A DNA stretch of 64,000 nt from JAFGRU01 sp963665915. Lineage in GTDB: Bacteria > Desulfobacterota > Desulfuromonadia > Desulfuromonadales > JAAYDE01. Below the pieces are notes generated by a model. The model worked only from the letters and a program-made list of their open reading frames with translations, searched no databases and was not told the origin of the DNA. The position numbers were made by a program, and so were the translations under genes. Of this stretch, positions 8,860 through 17,351 are shown in pieces. Every line of letters begins with the position of its first letter. The first letter of the stretch is position 1. The DNA is taken from NCBI GenBank assembly GCA_963665915.2, contig CAXXSG010000002.1:248001-312000 (forward strand), written 5' to 3'.

Positions 8860-10563
8860 ATGTCAAGCAATCGCCTCGGAGAACTGCTCGTCCGAAATGA
8901 AATAATCAACGAAGACCAGCTGAAACGGGCTAGTGAAGAGCAGAAAAGAAATGGCGGTCGTCTTGGCTCAGCTCTAATAAAACTCGATTTTCTTGACGAA
9001 CAAACGTTAACCAACTTTCTTGCCAAACAGTATGGAGTCCCATTTGTAGACTTGGAAAACATGGAGTTGGACTCTTCTGTTGTCAATCACGTTCCTTCCG
9101 AAGTTGCACAAAAATACCAGATAATCCCTATTGAGCGAATTGGTTCTACCCTGAAGATCGCCATGTGCGATCCTTCCAATATTTTTGCTATTGACGATAT
9201 CAAGTTCATGACCGGCTTTAATATCGGTGTGACGGTAGCTGCCGAAACCGGCATTAAAAATGCCATTGACCGGTATTACGATCAAAGTGCCACATTTGCG
9301 GATGTCATGGGCGACCTTGATGATATCGACCTGGAACTGGTCGATGATTCGGACGATGTTGATGTTATGGAGCTGCAGCAGGCCAGTCAGGATGCGCCTG
9401 TTGTCAAGCTTGTCAACTTGATTCTGACCGATGCCATCAAAAAAGGGGCTTCGGATATCCATATCGAAAGTTACGAAAAGTCTTTCCGGGTTCGATACCG
9501 GATTGACGGTTGTCTTTACGAAACCATGACTCCCCCCATGAAGCTCAGGGCCGCCATCATTTCCCGAATAAAAATTATGGCCGAATTGGATATCGCCGAG
9601 AGGAGGTTACCCCAGGACGGACGTATCAAAATCAAACTGCCTGGCGGCAAAGATATGGACTACCGTGTTAGCTCTTTGCCGACCCTTTTTGGCGAAAAAA
9701 TCGTATTGCGTTTGCTGGATAAATCAAACCTGCAGCTCGATATGACAAAACTGGGCTATGAAGATCAAGCTCTGAAATGGTTCAAGGAAGCTATTCATAA
9801 GCCATTCGGAATGGTTCTGGTTACAGGTCCGACGGGTTCAGGGAAAACCGTTTCCCTTTATTCGGCTCTCTCTGAATTGAACAAGGTTTCTGAAAATATT
9901 TCTACGGCTGAAGATCCTGTGGAATTTAACTTTCCGGGAATTAACCAGGTCCATGTTCATGAAGGTATCGGGCTTACCTTTGCTTCCGCCCTTCGGGCTT
10001 TTTTGCGCCAGGACCCGGACATCATAATGATCGGGGAGATTCGTGATTTCGAAACTGCGGAAATCGGCGTTAAAGCGGCCTTGACCGGTCATTTGGTTCT
10101 TTCCACGTTGCATACCAATGATGCCCCCAGCACCATCAATCGTCTCCTCAATATGGGGATCGAACCTTTTCTCGTATCATCTGCGGTGAATCTGGTTTCA
10201 GCCCAGAGGCTTGCACGAAAAGTCTGTTCGGAATGCAAGGAAGTGGAGGAGATCGGCAAGCAGGAGCTTGTTCAGGCCGGAATAAAGGCAGAGGAAGTTG
10301 ACAGTGTTGTTTGCTACAAGGGAAAAGGTTGCTCCCATTGTCATGAAACCGGATATAAAGGGCGAGTCGGGCTTTACCAGGTCATGCCGATGTTCGAATC
10401 GATTCGTGAAATGGTACTGGCTGGAGCCAATACTGCGGACATCAAGCGGGAATCCATAAGGTTGGGGGTCAAAACCATGCGTCAATCGGCTTTGACAAAA
10501 ATGAAGGAGGGCCTTGTTTCTTTTGAGGAAGTGATGAGGGTTACAGTAGCTGATGACGGCTAG
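8860..10563 (+). CDS. pilB: Type IV pilus extension ATPase PilB
   Basis: Hexameric cytoplasmic ATPase that powers pilin polymerisation at the inner-membrane platform. The N terminus (RLGELLVRNEIINEDQL..., about residues 5-150) is the MshEN/T2SSE-N domain, which in relatives binds c-di-GMP. The motor domain has Walker A GPTGSGKT at about residues 323-330, the Asp box and Walker B (DPDIIMIGEIRD, about 385-397), and the STLHTND His box. A zinc-binding pair CSEC (about 458) and CSHC (about 492) marks PilB/GspE rather than PilT. Length 567 is typical. It heads the pilB-T-C-S-R-A order known from Geobacter and Myxococcus. No sigma-54 site was seen in the 46 bp before it. Confidence 0.97.
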   Translation: MSSNRLGELLVRNEIINEDQLKRASEEQKRNGGRLGSALIKLDFLDEQTLTNFLAKQYGVPFVDLENMELDSSVVNHVPSEVAQKYQIIPIERIGSTLKIAMCDPSNIFAIDDIKFMTGFNIGVTVAAETGIKNAIDRYYDQSATFADVMGDLDDIDLELVDDSDDVDVMELQQASQDAPVVKLVNLILTDAIKKGASDIHIESYEKSFRVRYRIDGCLYETMTPPMKLRAAIISRIKIMAELDIAERRLPQDGRIKIKLPGGKDMDYRVSSLPTLFGEKIVLRLLDKSNLQLDMTKLGYEDQALKWFKEAIHKPFGMVLVTGPTGSGKTVSLYSALSELNKVSENISTAEDPVEFNFPGINQVHVHEGIGLTFASALRAFLRQDPDIIMIGEIRDFETAEIGVKAALTGHLVLSTLHTNDAPSTINRLLNMGIEPFLVSSAVNLVSAQRLARKVCSECKEVEEIGKQELVQAGIKAEEVDSVVCYKGKGCSHCHETGYKGRVGLYQVMPMFESIREMVLAGANTADIKRESIRLGVKTMRQSALTKMKEGLVSFEEVMRVTVADDG

Positions 10564-10621
10564 CTTTCCTGGCCATTTTAGATATTAAACCAAAACAATA
10601 GAGCTTTGGAGATTTCCGATT

Positions 10622-11731
10622 ATGCAAGGAATTCATGAATTATTGAAAGCAACGGTTGAGGCAGGTGCTTCCGACCTCCATATTACCACAGGGTCCCCTC
10701 CCCAGATACGTATCAATGGGCAGATGACTCCCTTGGAGCATCCTCTGTTGCAGCCGGCGGATACCAAGCAGATTTGCTACAGCATTCTGACTGAAGCTCA
10801 AAAACATAAATTTGAAGAAAATCACGAACTCGATTTTTCTTTCGGGGTGAAAGGTCTGGCCCGTTTCCGCGGCAATGTTTTTGTCCAGCGAGGTGCTCTT
10901 GCGGGAGTATTCCGGCTCATCCCCTACAAATTTCTTTCTTTCGAAGAGTTGGGGCTGCCGCCTGTCGCAAAAGATATCGCCCGCAAACCACGGGGTCTGG
11001 TTCTCGTGACGGGGCCCACGGGAAGTGGAAAATCCACCACCTTGGCTTCAATCATCGATATGATCAACTCTGAGAGGAGTGAGCATATCGTTACCATCGA
11101 AGATCCCATTGAATACATTCATCCACACAGGAAATGCCTGGTTAACCAGAGGGAAGTCGGCGCGGATACTTTTTCTTTTCAGAATGCGTTGAAATATATT
11201 CTCAGACAGGACCCCGATGTTGTTCTGCTTGGAGAATTGCGTGATCTGGAAACGATTGAGGCGGCTTTGACTATAGCTGAAACGGGGCATTTATGTTTTG
11301 CCACACTTCATACCAACGGTTGTGTTCAGAGTATTAACCGAATTGTCGATGTTTTTCCGACCAACCAGCAGTCTCAGGTCAGAACTCAGCTCTCGTTTGT
11401 TCTGGAAGGGGTGCTTTCCCAGACCTTGGTGCCCAGGATAGATGGCAAGGGAAGGGTTCTGGTGCTTGAATTGATGGTGCCCAACATGGCCATTCGCTCA
11501 TTGATCAGAGACGACAAGGTTCACCAGATTTATTCGCAGATGCAGATGGGGCAGGAAAAATACGGGATGCAGACTTTGAATCAGTCCCTTTTTATACATT
11601 TCCATAACCGGAAAATCAGTCGTGAGATAGCATTGAGTCGTTCACCGGATTCGGATGAACTTCTCCAGATGATGGCAAATCCGGCCTCGGTGATAAAGCG
11701 TATGAAGCCGGGAAGCATCTCTGTCGCTTAA
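10622..11731 (+). CDS. pilT: Type IV pilus retraction ATPase PilT
   Basis: Motor for pilus depolymerisation and twitching. A 369-residue protein with Walker A GPTGSGKST at about residue 131, Walker B region DPDVVLLGELRDLETIE, the ATLHTN His box, and the PilT-specific C-terminal motif AIRSLIRDDK near residue 290 (consensus AIRNLIRE). It lacks the zinc cysteines of PilB. The ATG at 10622 lies 58 bp after pilB; pilC follows 24 bp downstream, so pilB-T-C are very likely co-transcribed. Confidence 0.97.
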   Translation: MQGIHELLKATVEAGASDLHITTGSPPQIRINGQMTPLEHPLLQPADTKQICYSILTEAQKHKFEENHELDFSFGVKGLARFRGNVFVQRGALAGVFRLIPYKFLSFEELGLPPVAKDIARKPRGLVLVTGPTGSGKSTTLASIIDMINSERSEHIVTIEDPIEYIHPHRKCLVNQREVGADTFSFQNALKYILRQDPDVVLLGELRDLETIEAALTIAETGHLCFATLHTNGCVQSINRIVDVFPTNQQSQVRTQLSFVLEGVLSQTLVPRIDGKGRVLVLELMVPNMAIRSLIRDDKVHQIYSQMQMGQEKYGMQTLNQSLFIHFHNRKISREIALSRSPDSDELLQMMANPASVIKRMKPGSISVA

Positions 11732-11755
11732 TATTAGAAAATTAACGGGAGGTTA

Positions 11756-12976
11756 ATGATGCCCAAATTTGCTTGGGTGGGAAAAGCCCGAAACGGTGAT
11801 ATCCAAAAAGGTGAAATGGAAGCCAACAACGAGGCGATGGTCATTGCTCAATTGCGTAAACAGGGACTGATGCCTTCAACAGTCAAGGAAAAAGGCAAGG
11901 GACTTGACGTTGAATTGAAAATTCCCGGTTTCAAGCAAAAAGTTACTACCAAGGACCTGGTTGTTTTTACCCGGCAGTTTGCCACCATGATCGACGCCGG
12001 ATTGCCGCTGGTTCAATGTCTCGATATTCTGGCTCGGCAACAGGAAAATAAAACTTTCAAAGAGGTTTTGCAGAAGGTCAAGGAAGATGTGGAATCGGGC
12101 TCCACTTTTGCCGACGCCCTGAAAAAACACCCGAAGGTGTTTGATGAACTGTTCGTCAATCTTGTGGCAGCAGGCGAGATCGGCGGGATTCTGGATACCA
12201 TCCTGAACCGTCTTGCCGCTTACATCGAGAAGGCTCTCAAATTAAGGAAAAAAGTCAAAAGTGCGATGACCTATCCCGCAACCATTGTAGGTATAGCCAC
12301 GATTGTCATTGCTGTTATTCTGGTCTTCGTCATTCCGGCCTTTGAAACAATGTTTGCCGATTTCGGCGGCGCTCTTCCGGCTCCCACTCAGATAGTGATC
12401 AACATCAGTAACTTTGTTCAAAGTTATATCCTGGTCATAATCGGATTTTTTGTGTTCATGTCCTTTTTGCTCAAACGAACGTACCGGACGAAGAAAGGTC
12501 GATTAAAAATGGACCAGTTGGCCCTGAAAGCGCCAATTTTTGGGGTCCTAATCCGCAAAGTGGCGGTCGCGAAATTCAGCCGGACTTTGGGTACCATGAT
12601 TTCCAGTGGGGTTCCTATTCTGGATGGTCTGGAGATCGTTGCCAAAACAGCGGGCAATAAAGTGGTCGAAAATGCCATATACGATGTCCGGGAGAGTATC
12701 AGCCATGGGAAAACGATTGCCGAACCTCTTGAAAAATCAGGAGTATTTCCCCCAATGGTCTGCCAGATGGTGGCGGTCGGTGAGCAATCCGGCGCTATTG
12801 ATACCATGCTTAACAAAATCGCGGATTTTTATGACGACGAAGTCGATGATGCAGTCAACAACTTGACAGCCATGATGGAGCCGCTGCTGATGCTTTTCCT
12901 GGGGGTAACCGTTGGCGGTCTGGTAATAGCCATGTATCTCCCGATTTTCAAAATCGCGGGGACCGTCGGGGGTTAA
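11756..12976 (+). CDS. pilC: Type IV pilus inner-membrane platform protein PilC
   Basis: Polytopic platform protein on which PilB and PilT act. It contains two repeats of the T2SSF domain (about residues 70-193 and 273-396) separated by a membrane segment, with hydrophobic stretches near TIVGIATIVIAVILVFVIPAF (split here as IVGIATIVIAVILVFVIP), YILVIIGFFVFMSFL and, at the C terminus, LLMLFLGVTVGGLVIAMYLP. The N-terminal KFAWVGKARNGDIQKGEM block is typical of PilC. Tandem ATGs at 11756 and 11759 follow a GGGAGG ribosome site; either could be used. Length 406 matches the family. Confidence 0.97.
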   Translation: MMPKFAWVGKARNGDIQKGEMEANNEAMVIAQLRKQGLMPSTVKEKGKGLDVELKIPGFKQKVTTKDLVVFTRQFATMIDAGLPLVQCLDILARQQENKTFKEVLQKVKEDVESGSTFADALKKHPKVFDELFVNLVAAGEIGGILDTILNRLAAYIEKALKLRKKVKSAMTYPATIVGIATIVIAVILVFVIPAFETMFADFGGALPAPTQIVINISNFVQSYILVIIGFFVFMSFLLKRTYRTKKGRLKMDQLALKAPIFGVLIRKVAVAKFSRTLGTMISSGVPILDGLEIVAKTAGNKVVENAIYDVRESISHGKTIAEPLEKSGVFPPMVCQMVAVGEQSGAIDTMLNKIADFYDDEVDDAVNNLTAMMEPLLMLFLGVTVGGLVIAMYLPIFKIAGTVGG

Positions 12977-12987
12977 AATCGGTTTTC

Positions 12988-14692
12988 ATGATCGCGAGAA
13001 ATGCCAATGTGAATTCGGACGCGTTTTCCCTTAACCAGATAACCTGGTATCTGTTTTTCCGGGTCTTGGTAATCACCCTTTTTCTGGGAGGAACGATTGT
13101 CTACCATTTGCGGGGCGGGGTTGAGTCGTTCCACCCCTGTTCTGGGCCTACTTTATTTCCTGTTTGGTATTTCGTTTCTGCAGGCGCTTCTTTCGGCTTT
13201 TTTATTATTCCGGATTCAGAAGATCAAGTGGCTGGTACAGGTTCAGATTGTCTGGGACCTTTTGATTGCCACACTGCTTATATATGTGACGGGTGGAATC
13301 AATAGCCATTTTTCTTTTTTGTTTATCCTGGTTATCACCTGCGCGAGCATTTTTCTTGGCCGGCATGAAATTTTTGTCGTTGCCTCTGCTTCCATTATCC
13401 TGTATGGCAGTCTGCTTGATTTGCAGTACTACGGCTATCTTCCACTGATAAAAGGTTTGGATTTGCCGCAGCAGATTAATGGGCGTGAAGCTTTTTATGC
13501 GGTCTTCATCCACTTTATAGCGTTCCTTTCGACAGCTTTTCTCAGTTATCAGCTGGTTGAAAAGTTGCGTAAAAGTGAGCTGGCTCTCCGGAAAAGGCAG
13601 ATTGACTACCGGGAGCTTGAAAACCTCAACCACGCGATTCTGGTCAATATAACCAGCGGACTTATGATTCTTGATTCCGAGGGAAGAATACAGTCCTTTA
13701 ATCACTCGGCCGAACGGATTACCGGTCACTGTCTGGAGGATATTTTCGATCGACCTTTTCAGGAAATTTTTCCGGAAATGGTGGCTTTCAAAAACAGCCA
13801 CTTCCGAATAGTTGAGCGTGAGGACTGCCGGTTTGTTGGTCCCAAGGGCGAGGCCAAAATCATTGGATATACGACCTCTCTGCTCCAGAATTCCGAGGAT
13901 GAAGTTCTGGGTCTTCTCATTTCGTTCCAAGATTTGACCCGGATAAAAGAAATGGAAGAGCAACTGAAACGGTCTGATCGCCTGGCGGCGGTCGGGCAGA
14001 TGGCATCGGGCATGGCCCATGAAATCAGGAACCCTTTGGCTTCTATAAGCGGCTCGGTTCAACTCCTCATGGAAGAAGGAAAGTTTTCCGAGGAGGAGGC
14101 CAATCTGATGAAAATCGTCCTTCGTGAGGTTGACCGGCTGAGCAAACTGTTAACCGATTTCCTGGTTTTTGCCCGTCCCGCAGCGCCCAAAAATGTGGAG
14201 GTTAATGTTTCGACAGTGCTGGATGAGTTGGCGGATATGGTTGTTGCGGATAGCCGGTTTTCCGGGCTCAAGATACGGAAAGCCTACCCCCAGGACTGTT
14301 GGCTGAAGCTGGATAGTCAGCAGATTCGCCAGGCTCTCTGGAATCTGGTTATCAATGCAGCGGAAGCCATTTCGGGGAAAGGGACAATCTGTATCGGAGT
14401 TGATAAAGCTGCTTCCACCCTGTTTGTGGAGGATAGTGGGCAGGGAATTCCGCCGGAAATTCGCTCCAAAATTTTTGATCCGTTTTTTACCACCAAAGAT
14501 AAAGGCAGTGGTTTGGGGCTGGCGACGGTTTATTCAATTGTCGAACAGCATGGTGGCACCGTGAATTTTAAGGATGTCAAAGGTGGCGGGACGAGGCTGA
14601 TCATTCATCTGCCCAAGGCTTTCTTCCGGGACGACGCACCTGAGAAAGCTGCTGCAGGTCTTGCTTCCGGAGCAATGCCATCGACCGCCTGA
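12988..14692 (+). CDS. pilS: PilS sensor histidine kinase (apparent frameshift near 13111-13132)
   Basis: Membrane histidine kinase paired with PilR to control pilA transcription. The first 40-odd residues (from ATG 12988: ...LNQITWYLFFRVLVITLFLGG) encode the first membrane helix in one frame; the match then continues as STPVLGLLYFLFGISFLQAL in the +1 frame, so one base appears extra between about 13111 and 13132, next to GGGGCGGGG. As written, the only uninterrupted frame starts at TTG 13097 (preceded by GGGAGG) and lacks the first helix. Downstream the kinase is intact: several membrane helices, a PAS domain, H box GMAHEIRNPLASISG, N box QALWNLVINAAEAI, and G boxes DSGQGIPPE and GSGLGLA. 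pilR follows 52 bp later. Confidence 0.85.
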
Positions 14693-14744
14693 CCTGATAA
14701 GGGAAAGTCCATCGTTTTTGAAATAATCATAAAAGGAGAATGAC

Positions 14745-16163
14745 TTGGAAGAAAAAAAGTACTCCATTCTGGTCGTGGATGATGAAGAGAGCATGCGCGA
14801 GTTTCTGGCCATTATGCTTCATCGTGAAGGGTACAAGGTAACTGCTGCTGAAGATGGAGCTCAGGCCCTGGTCTGTCTCAATAATAACACCTACGATCTC
14901 ATCATCAGCGACATACAAATGCCGCGACTTGATGGGTTCAAGTTATTGAATCACGTCAAAGAGCATTGCCCCGAGACCGTCATGATTATGATAACGGCTT
15001 TTTCCACGACCGAAGAGGCTGTTGAAGCTATGAAAAACGGGGCATATGATTATATTATCAAGCCGTTCAAAAATGAGGAAATCAGGCTGATTGTCAAAAA
15101 TGCCCTGGAGCGAAAGGTGCTTCGTGAAGAGAATATTGAGCTGAAAAAGGAATTGGGCAAACGCTATTCTTTTTCGAGTATTATCGGCAAAAGCAAGTGC
15201 ATGCAGCAAGTGTATGACCTGATAGGAAAGGTGGCCGGCACAAAGGCCAATGTCCTGATCACCGGGGAAAGTGGTACGGGGAAAGAGCTTGTTGCCAAGG
15301 CTATTCATTATAACGGGAGCCATAAAGACTCACCTTTTGTGGCTATCAATTGCGGTGCTATCCCCGAAAATCTCCTGGAAAGCGAGCTTTTCGGCCATGA
15401 AAAGGGGTCTTTTACAGGGGCGACCAACGCCAAAGTCGGCCTTTTCGAGGCGGCAAACGGTGGGACCATTTTCCTAGATGAGATCGGTGAGCTTCCCTCC
15501 CTGATGCAGGTTAAGTTACTACGCGTTCTCCAGGAAAGAGAAATTCGCAAAGTGGGAGGGACCAAAAATATCGCAGTGAATGTGCGTCTCATTGTGGCGA
15601 CAAACAAGGACCTCGAGGAAGAGGTTGCGCAGGGAAATTTCCGGGAAGACCTTTTCTATCGCATCAATGTCATTCGTGTCGACCTTCCCCCATTGCGGGC
15701 GAGAAGGGATGACATCCTCCTTTTGATCGAGCATTTTTTCGATAAGATTTCCGACCAGGATAAGCCCCTGGAAATTTCCACCAAAGCAATGAAAAAATTA
15801 TTGGATTACCACTGGCCCGGCAATATCCGGGAACTGGAGAACGTTGTCGAGCGTTGTGTGATTCTCGGAAATTCGGAAGAGATTCAGGAAGGGGATCTGC
15901 CGGCGCAACTTTTCAAAAAAGGGGATGGGAGTACACCGAACGGTTTTGAAGAGCTTCCCGAAGCCGGTCTGGACCTCGACGATTACCTGGGGAATATTGA
16001 AAAGGATATCCTTCTCAAGGCGTTGGACAGAACCGACGGCGTCCGAAAAAAAGCCGCAGAGTTGTTGAAAATTTCTTTCCGCTCCATGCGTTACCGGCTG
16101 GCCAAGTACGATATTGATCCCGACGGTGACGAAGAGTCGGTTGAAACCGATATCGCAGTGTGA
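14745..16163 (+). CDS. pilR: PilR, NtrC-family sigma-54-dependent response regulator
   Basis: Response regulator partner of PilS; activates RpoN-dependent promoters, classically pilA. The receiver domain holds the acidic pair D12/D13 and phosphoacceptor D56 (ISDIQMP) with the conserved KPF Lys. The AAA+ domain has Walker A GESGTGKE at about residues 173-180, a GSFTGA loop (variant of GAFTGA, the sigma-54 contact), and FLDEIGELP as Walker B. A C-terminal Fis-type HTH (RKKAAELLKISFRSMRYRLAKY) binds upstream sites. The TTG start at 14745 follows AAAGGAG; no in-frame ATG fits. The sigma-54 promoter 143 bp downstream, ahead of pilA, is the obvious target. Length 472 is normal. Confidence 0.96.
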   Translation: MEEKKYSILVVDDEESMREFLAIMLHREGYKVTAAEDGAQALVCLNNNTYDLIISDIQMPRLDGFKLLNHVKEHCPETVMIMITAFSTTEEAVEAMKNGAYDYIIKPFKNEEIRLIVKNALERKVLREENIELKKELGKRYSFSSIIGKSKCMQQVYDLIGKVAGTKANVLITGESGTGKELVAKAIHYNGSHKDSPFVAINCGAIPENLLESELFGHEKGSFTGATNAKVGLFEAANGGTIFLDEIGELPSLMQVKLLRVLQEREIRKVGGTKNIAVNVRLIVATNKDLEEEVAQGNFREDLFYRINVIRVDLPPLRARRDDILLLIEHFFDKISDQDKPLEISTKAMKKLLDYHWPGNIRELENVVERCVILGNSEEIQEGDLPAQLFKKGDGSTPNGFEELPEAGLDLDDYLGNIEKDILLKALDRTDGVRKKAAELLKISFRSMRYRLAKYDIDPDGDEESVETDIAV

Positions 16164-16252
16164 CATTTATTGTTCGAAGCGGATGACAGTAATTGGATAG
16201 GAATTTCGATTGATCGAGCTCATTTCTTTTTTGTTGAATATTTTTATGTTTG

Positions 16253-16279
16253 AAAAACCCCGTGTTTTTGGGTTTTTAA
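16253..16279 (+). terminator. Probable weak terminator after pilR
   Basis: AAAAACCC (16253-16260) pairs with GGGTTTTT (16270-16277) around a 9-nt loop, shortly before the sigma-54 promoter of pilA. It would separate the pilB-R transcript from pilA. Confidence 0.45.
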
Positions 16280-16305
16280 GGAAAAATTCAATGAGATTGT
16301 TTACA

Positions 16306-16321
16306 TGGCATATGCTTTGCT
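16306..16321 (+). promoter_or_regulatory. Sigma-54 promoter of pilA
   Basis: TGGCATATGCTTTGCT matches the -24/-12 consensus (TGGCAC-N5-TTGCW): GG at 16307-16308 and GC at 16319-16320 have the exact spacing. Transcription would start near 16333, giving a leader of about 130 nt before the pilA ATG. PilR is encoded immediately upstream. Confidence 0.85.
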
Positions 16322-16350
16322 TTCTATAAAGATCAATTAATGACGGGGGC

Positions 16351-16360
16351 AAGGAGGTGA
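16351..16360 (+). promoter_or_regulatory. Orphan near-perfect Shine-Dalgarno in the pilA leader
   Basis: AAGGAGGTGA is almost fully complementary to the 16S rRNA tail, but no start codon follows at a workable distance and the in-frame codon run from the internal GTG meets a stop after eight codons. pilA has its own site (AAAGGAG, 16449-16455). It may be a standby site, a decoy or a remnant. Confidence 0.35.
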
Positions 16361-16463
16361 AAATAGCGGTTTCAATATTTTAATCAATCCATAGTTTTGT
16401 TGGCATTTATAAGAAAGCCAAAAATAAAAACTATTTTTTTACAACCAGAAAGGAGAACAACCA

Positions 16464-16676
16464 ATGTTGAAAAAGTTCAAGAAAAGTGAAAAGGGGTTTA
16501 CCCTTATCGAGCTGCTGATCGTTGTCGCGATCATCGGTATCCTGGCAGCCATCGCCATTCCTCAGTTTGCTTCCTACCGCCAGAAAGCACAGAACTCCGC
16601 GGCGGTCAGTGACCTGCGCAACACCCGGACCGACCTTGAGTCCTACTATGGCGAAAACTTTGTTTACCCCTTCTAA
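16464..16676 (+). CDS. pilA: Short aromatic-rich type IVa major pilin (PilA-N / e-pilin-like)
   Basis: Major pilin subunit, 70 residues. The prepilin leader MLKKFKKSEKG is cut after Gly11 by prepilin peptidase, exposing N-methylated F1 and the conserved E5 of FTLIELLIVVAIIGILAA. The mature chain is only 59 residues, essentially the long N-terminal helix, as in Geobacter (61 residues); ordinary type IVa pilins are about 140-160. Aromatics fall at mature positions 1, 24, 27, 50, 51, 55, 57 and 59, 8 of 59, with no gap longer than 22. This pattern is the one associated with reported conductive pilins. It has its own sigma-54 promoter, an AAAGGAG ribosome site at 16449, and is followed 24 bp later by a secreted partner gene. 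In Geobacter the short PilA-N pairs with PilA-C; the same may apply here. Conductivity is an inference. Confidence 0.95.
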   Translation: MLKKFKKSEKGFTLIELLIVVAIIGILAAIAIPQFASYRQKAQNSAAVSDLRNTRTDLESYYGENFVYPF

Positions 16677-16700
16677 TTTAGTCTGACAAAGGAGAATATA

Positions 16701-17111
16701 GTGATGAAAAAGAATCTGATTGCAGTTTTAGCGGTTTTTGTCTCTCTGGCTTTGGCGGGTCCTGTAATGGCTGAGGATTGGGGTAACTGGCAGGATGACG
16801 GCGAAACTATTTTAGAAACTAAAGATGCTGACTGTCCTGCCAATATAACACTCGGTCTCTCTCCCGGTGTTCATCTGGACTACAATTCCCCTGCTGGTGA
16901 TGGCGCTAATTACATGATGGCTACGGCCAACCAAAATGGAAGCCGCGTTTACGGTACCCAGTTCAATTTTGACGGAATTATCATGTCGGATGATGAATTG
17001 GATTTCACTACGGATACTGCTCCTGCAGCTTCTACAACTCTCGGTGACTGGCCTACGGATACATGGGGCGTCATGGGTGGCGGTGACTTGCCAACGGCGG
17101 CAGGCAGCTAA
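16701..17111 (+). CDS. Secreted pilin-partner protein (PilA-C / Spc-like)
   Basis: A 136-residue secreted protein encoded directly after the short pilA and ending before a terminator, so co-expressed with it. The N terminus is a signal peptide (MMKKNLIAVLAVFVSLALAG..VMA) with likely cleavage before EDWGNW. The mature part is acidic, Gly/Ala/Thr-rich and beta-like, with TLGLSPGVHLDY and a YMMATANQNGSRVYG stretch that resemble, from memory, the PilA-C/Spc proteins encoded beside short Geobacter pilins, where PilA-C pairs with PilA-N and stabilises it. It lacks a prepilin leader. GTG 16701 and ATG 16704 are both served by AAAGGAG at 16688; ATG spacing is conventional. Function by position and weak similarity only. 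Confidence 0.7.
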   Translation: MMKKNLIAVLAVFVSLALAGPVMAEDWGNWQDDGETILETKDADCPANITLGLSPGVHLDYNSPAGDGANYMMATANQNGSRVYGTQFNFDGIIMSDDELDFTTDTAPAASTTLGDWPTDTWGVMGGGDLPTAAGS

Positions 17112-17150
17112 GTACTTAAAGAAGTTCATCTAATTTATGCTAGTTTTTAA

Positions 17151-17180
17151 AAAAGCCCCTCTCAGAAGGGGCTTTTTTTT
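17151..17180 (+). terminator. Terminator after the pilA operon
   Basis: AAAAGCCCCT (17151-17160) pairs with AGGGGCTTTT across a short loop and is followed by a T tract, 39 bp after the pilin-partner stop. Confidence 0.92.
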
Positions 17181-17238
17181 GTGCGGCAAACCAGCAGGGG
17201 AAAAACAATGTTTATGGGGCACATGGGGAAACCTTTTC

Positions 17239-17276
17239 ATTGTTGGAAAACATTTAGAATTGTTTGGAAAACATTG
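17239..17276 (+). repeat. Direct repeat pair upstream of the sulfatase-fold gene
   Basis: ATTGTTGGAAAACATTT (17239-17255) is repeated as ATTGTTTGGAAAACATTG (17259-17276), 20 bp apart, two helical turns. AAACAATGTTT at 17204-17214 is the inverse of AAACATTGTTT at 17269-17279. This looks like a tandem operator about 75 bp before the gene at 17352; the binding factor is unknown. Confidence 0.4.
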
Positions 17277-17351
17277 TTTTTGGCCTGCATATTGAATTTA
17301 AAGATGATTTTGGGCAGCAGAAATTGTGGAAATTTTGCTTCGTTGGAGTAA

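Noticed and set aside
17281..17296. TGGCCTGCATATTGAA before the sulfatase-fold gene, sigma-54-like
   Set aside because: Spacing is right but the -12 GC is GA; too weak to call a promoter.
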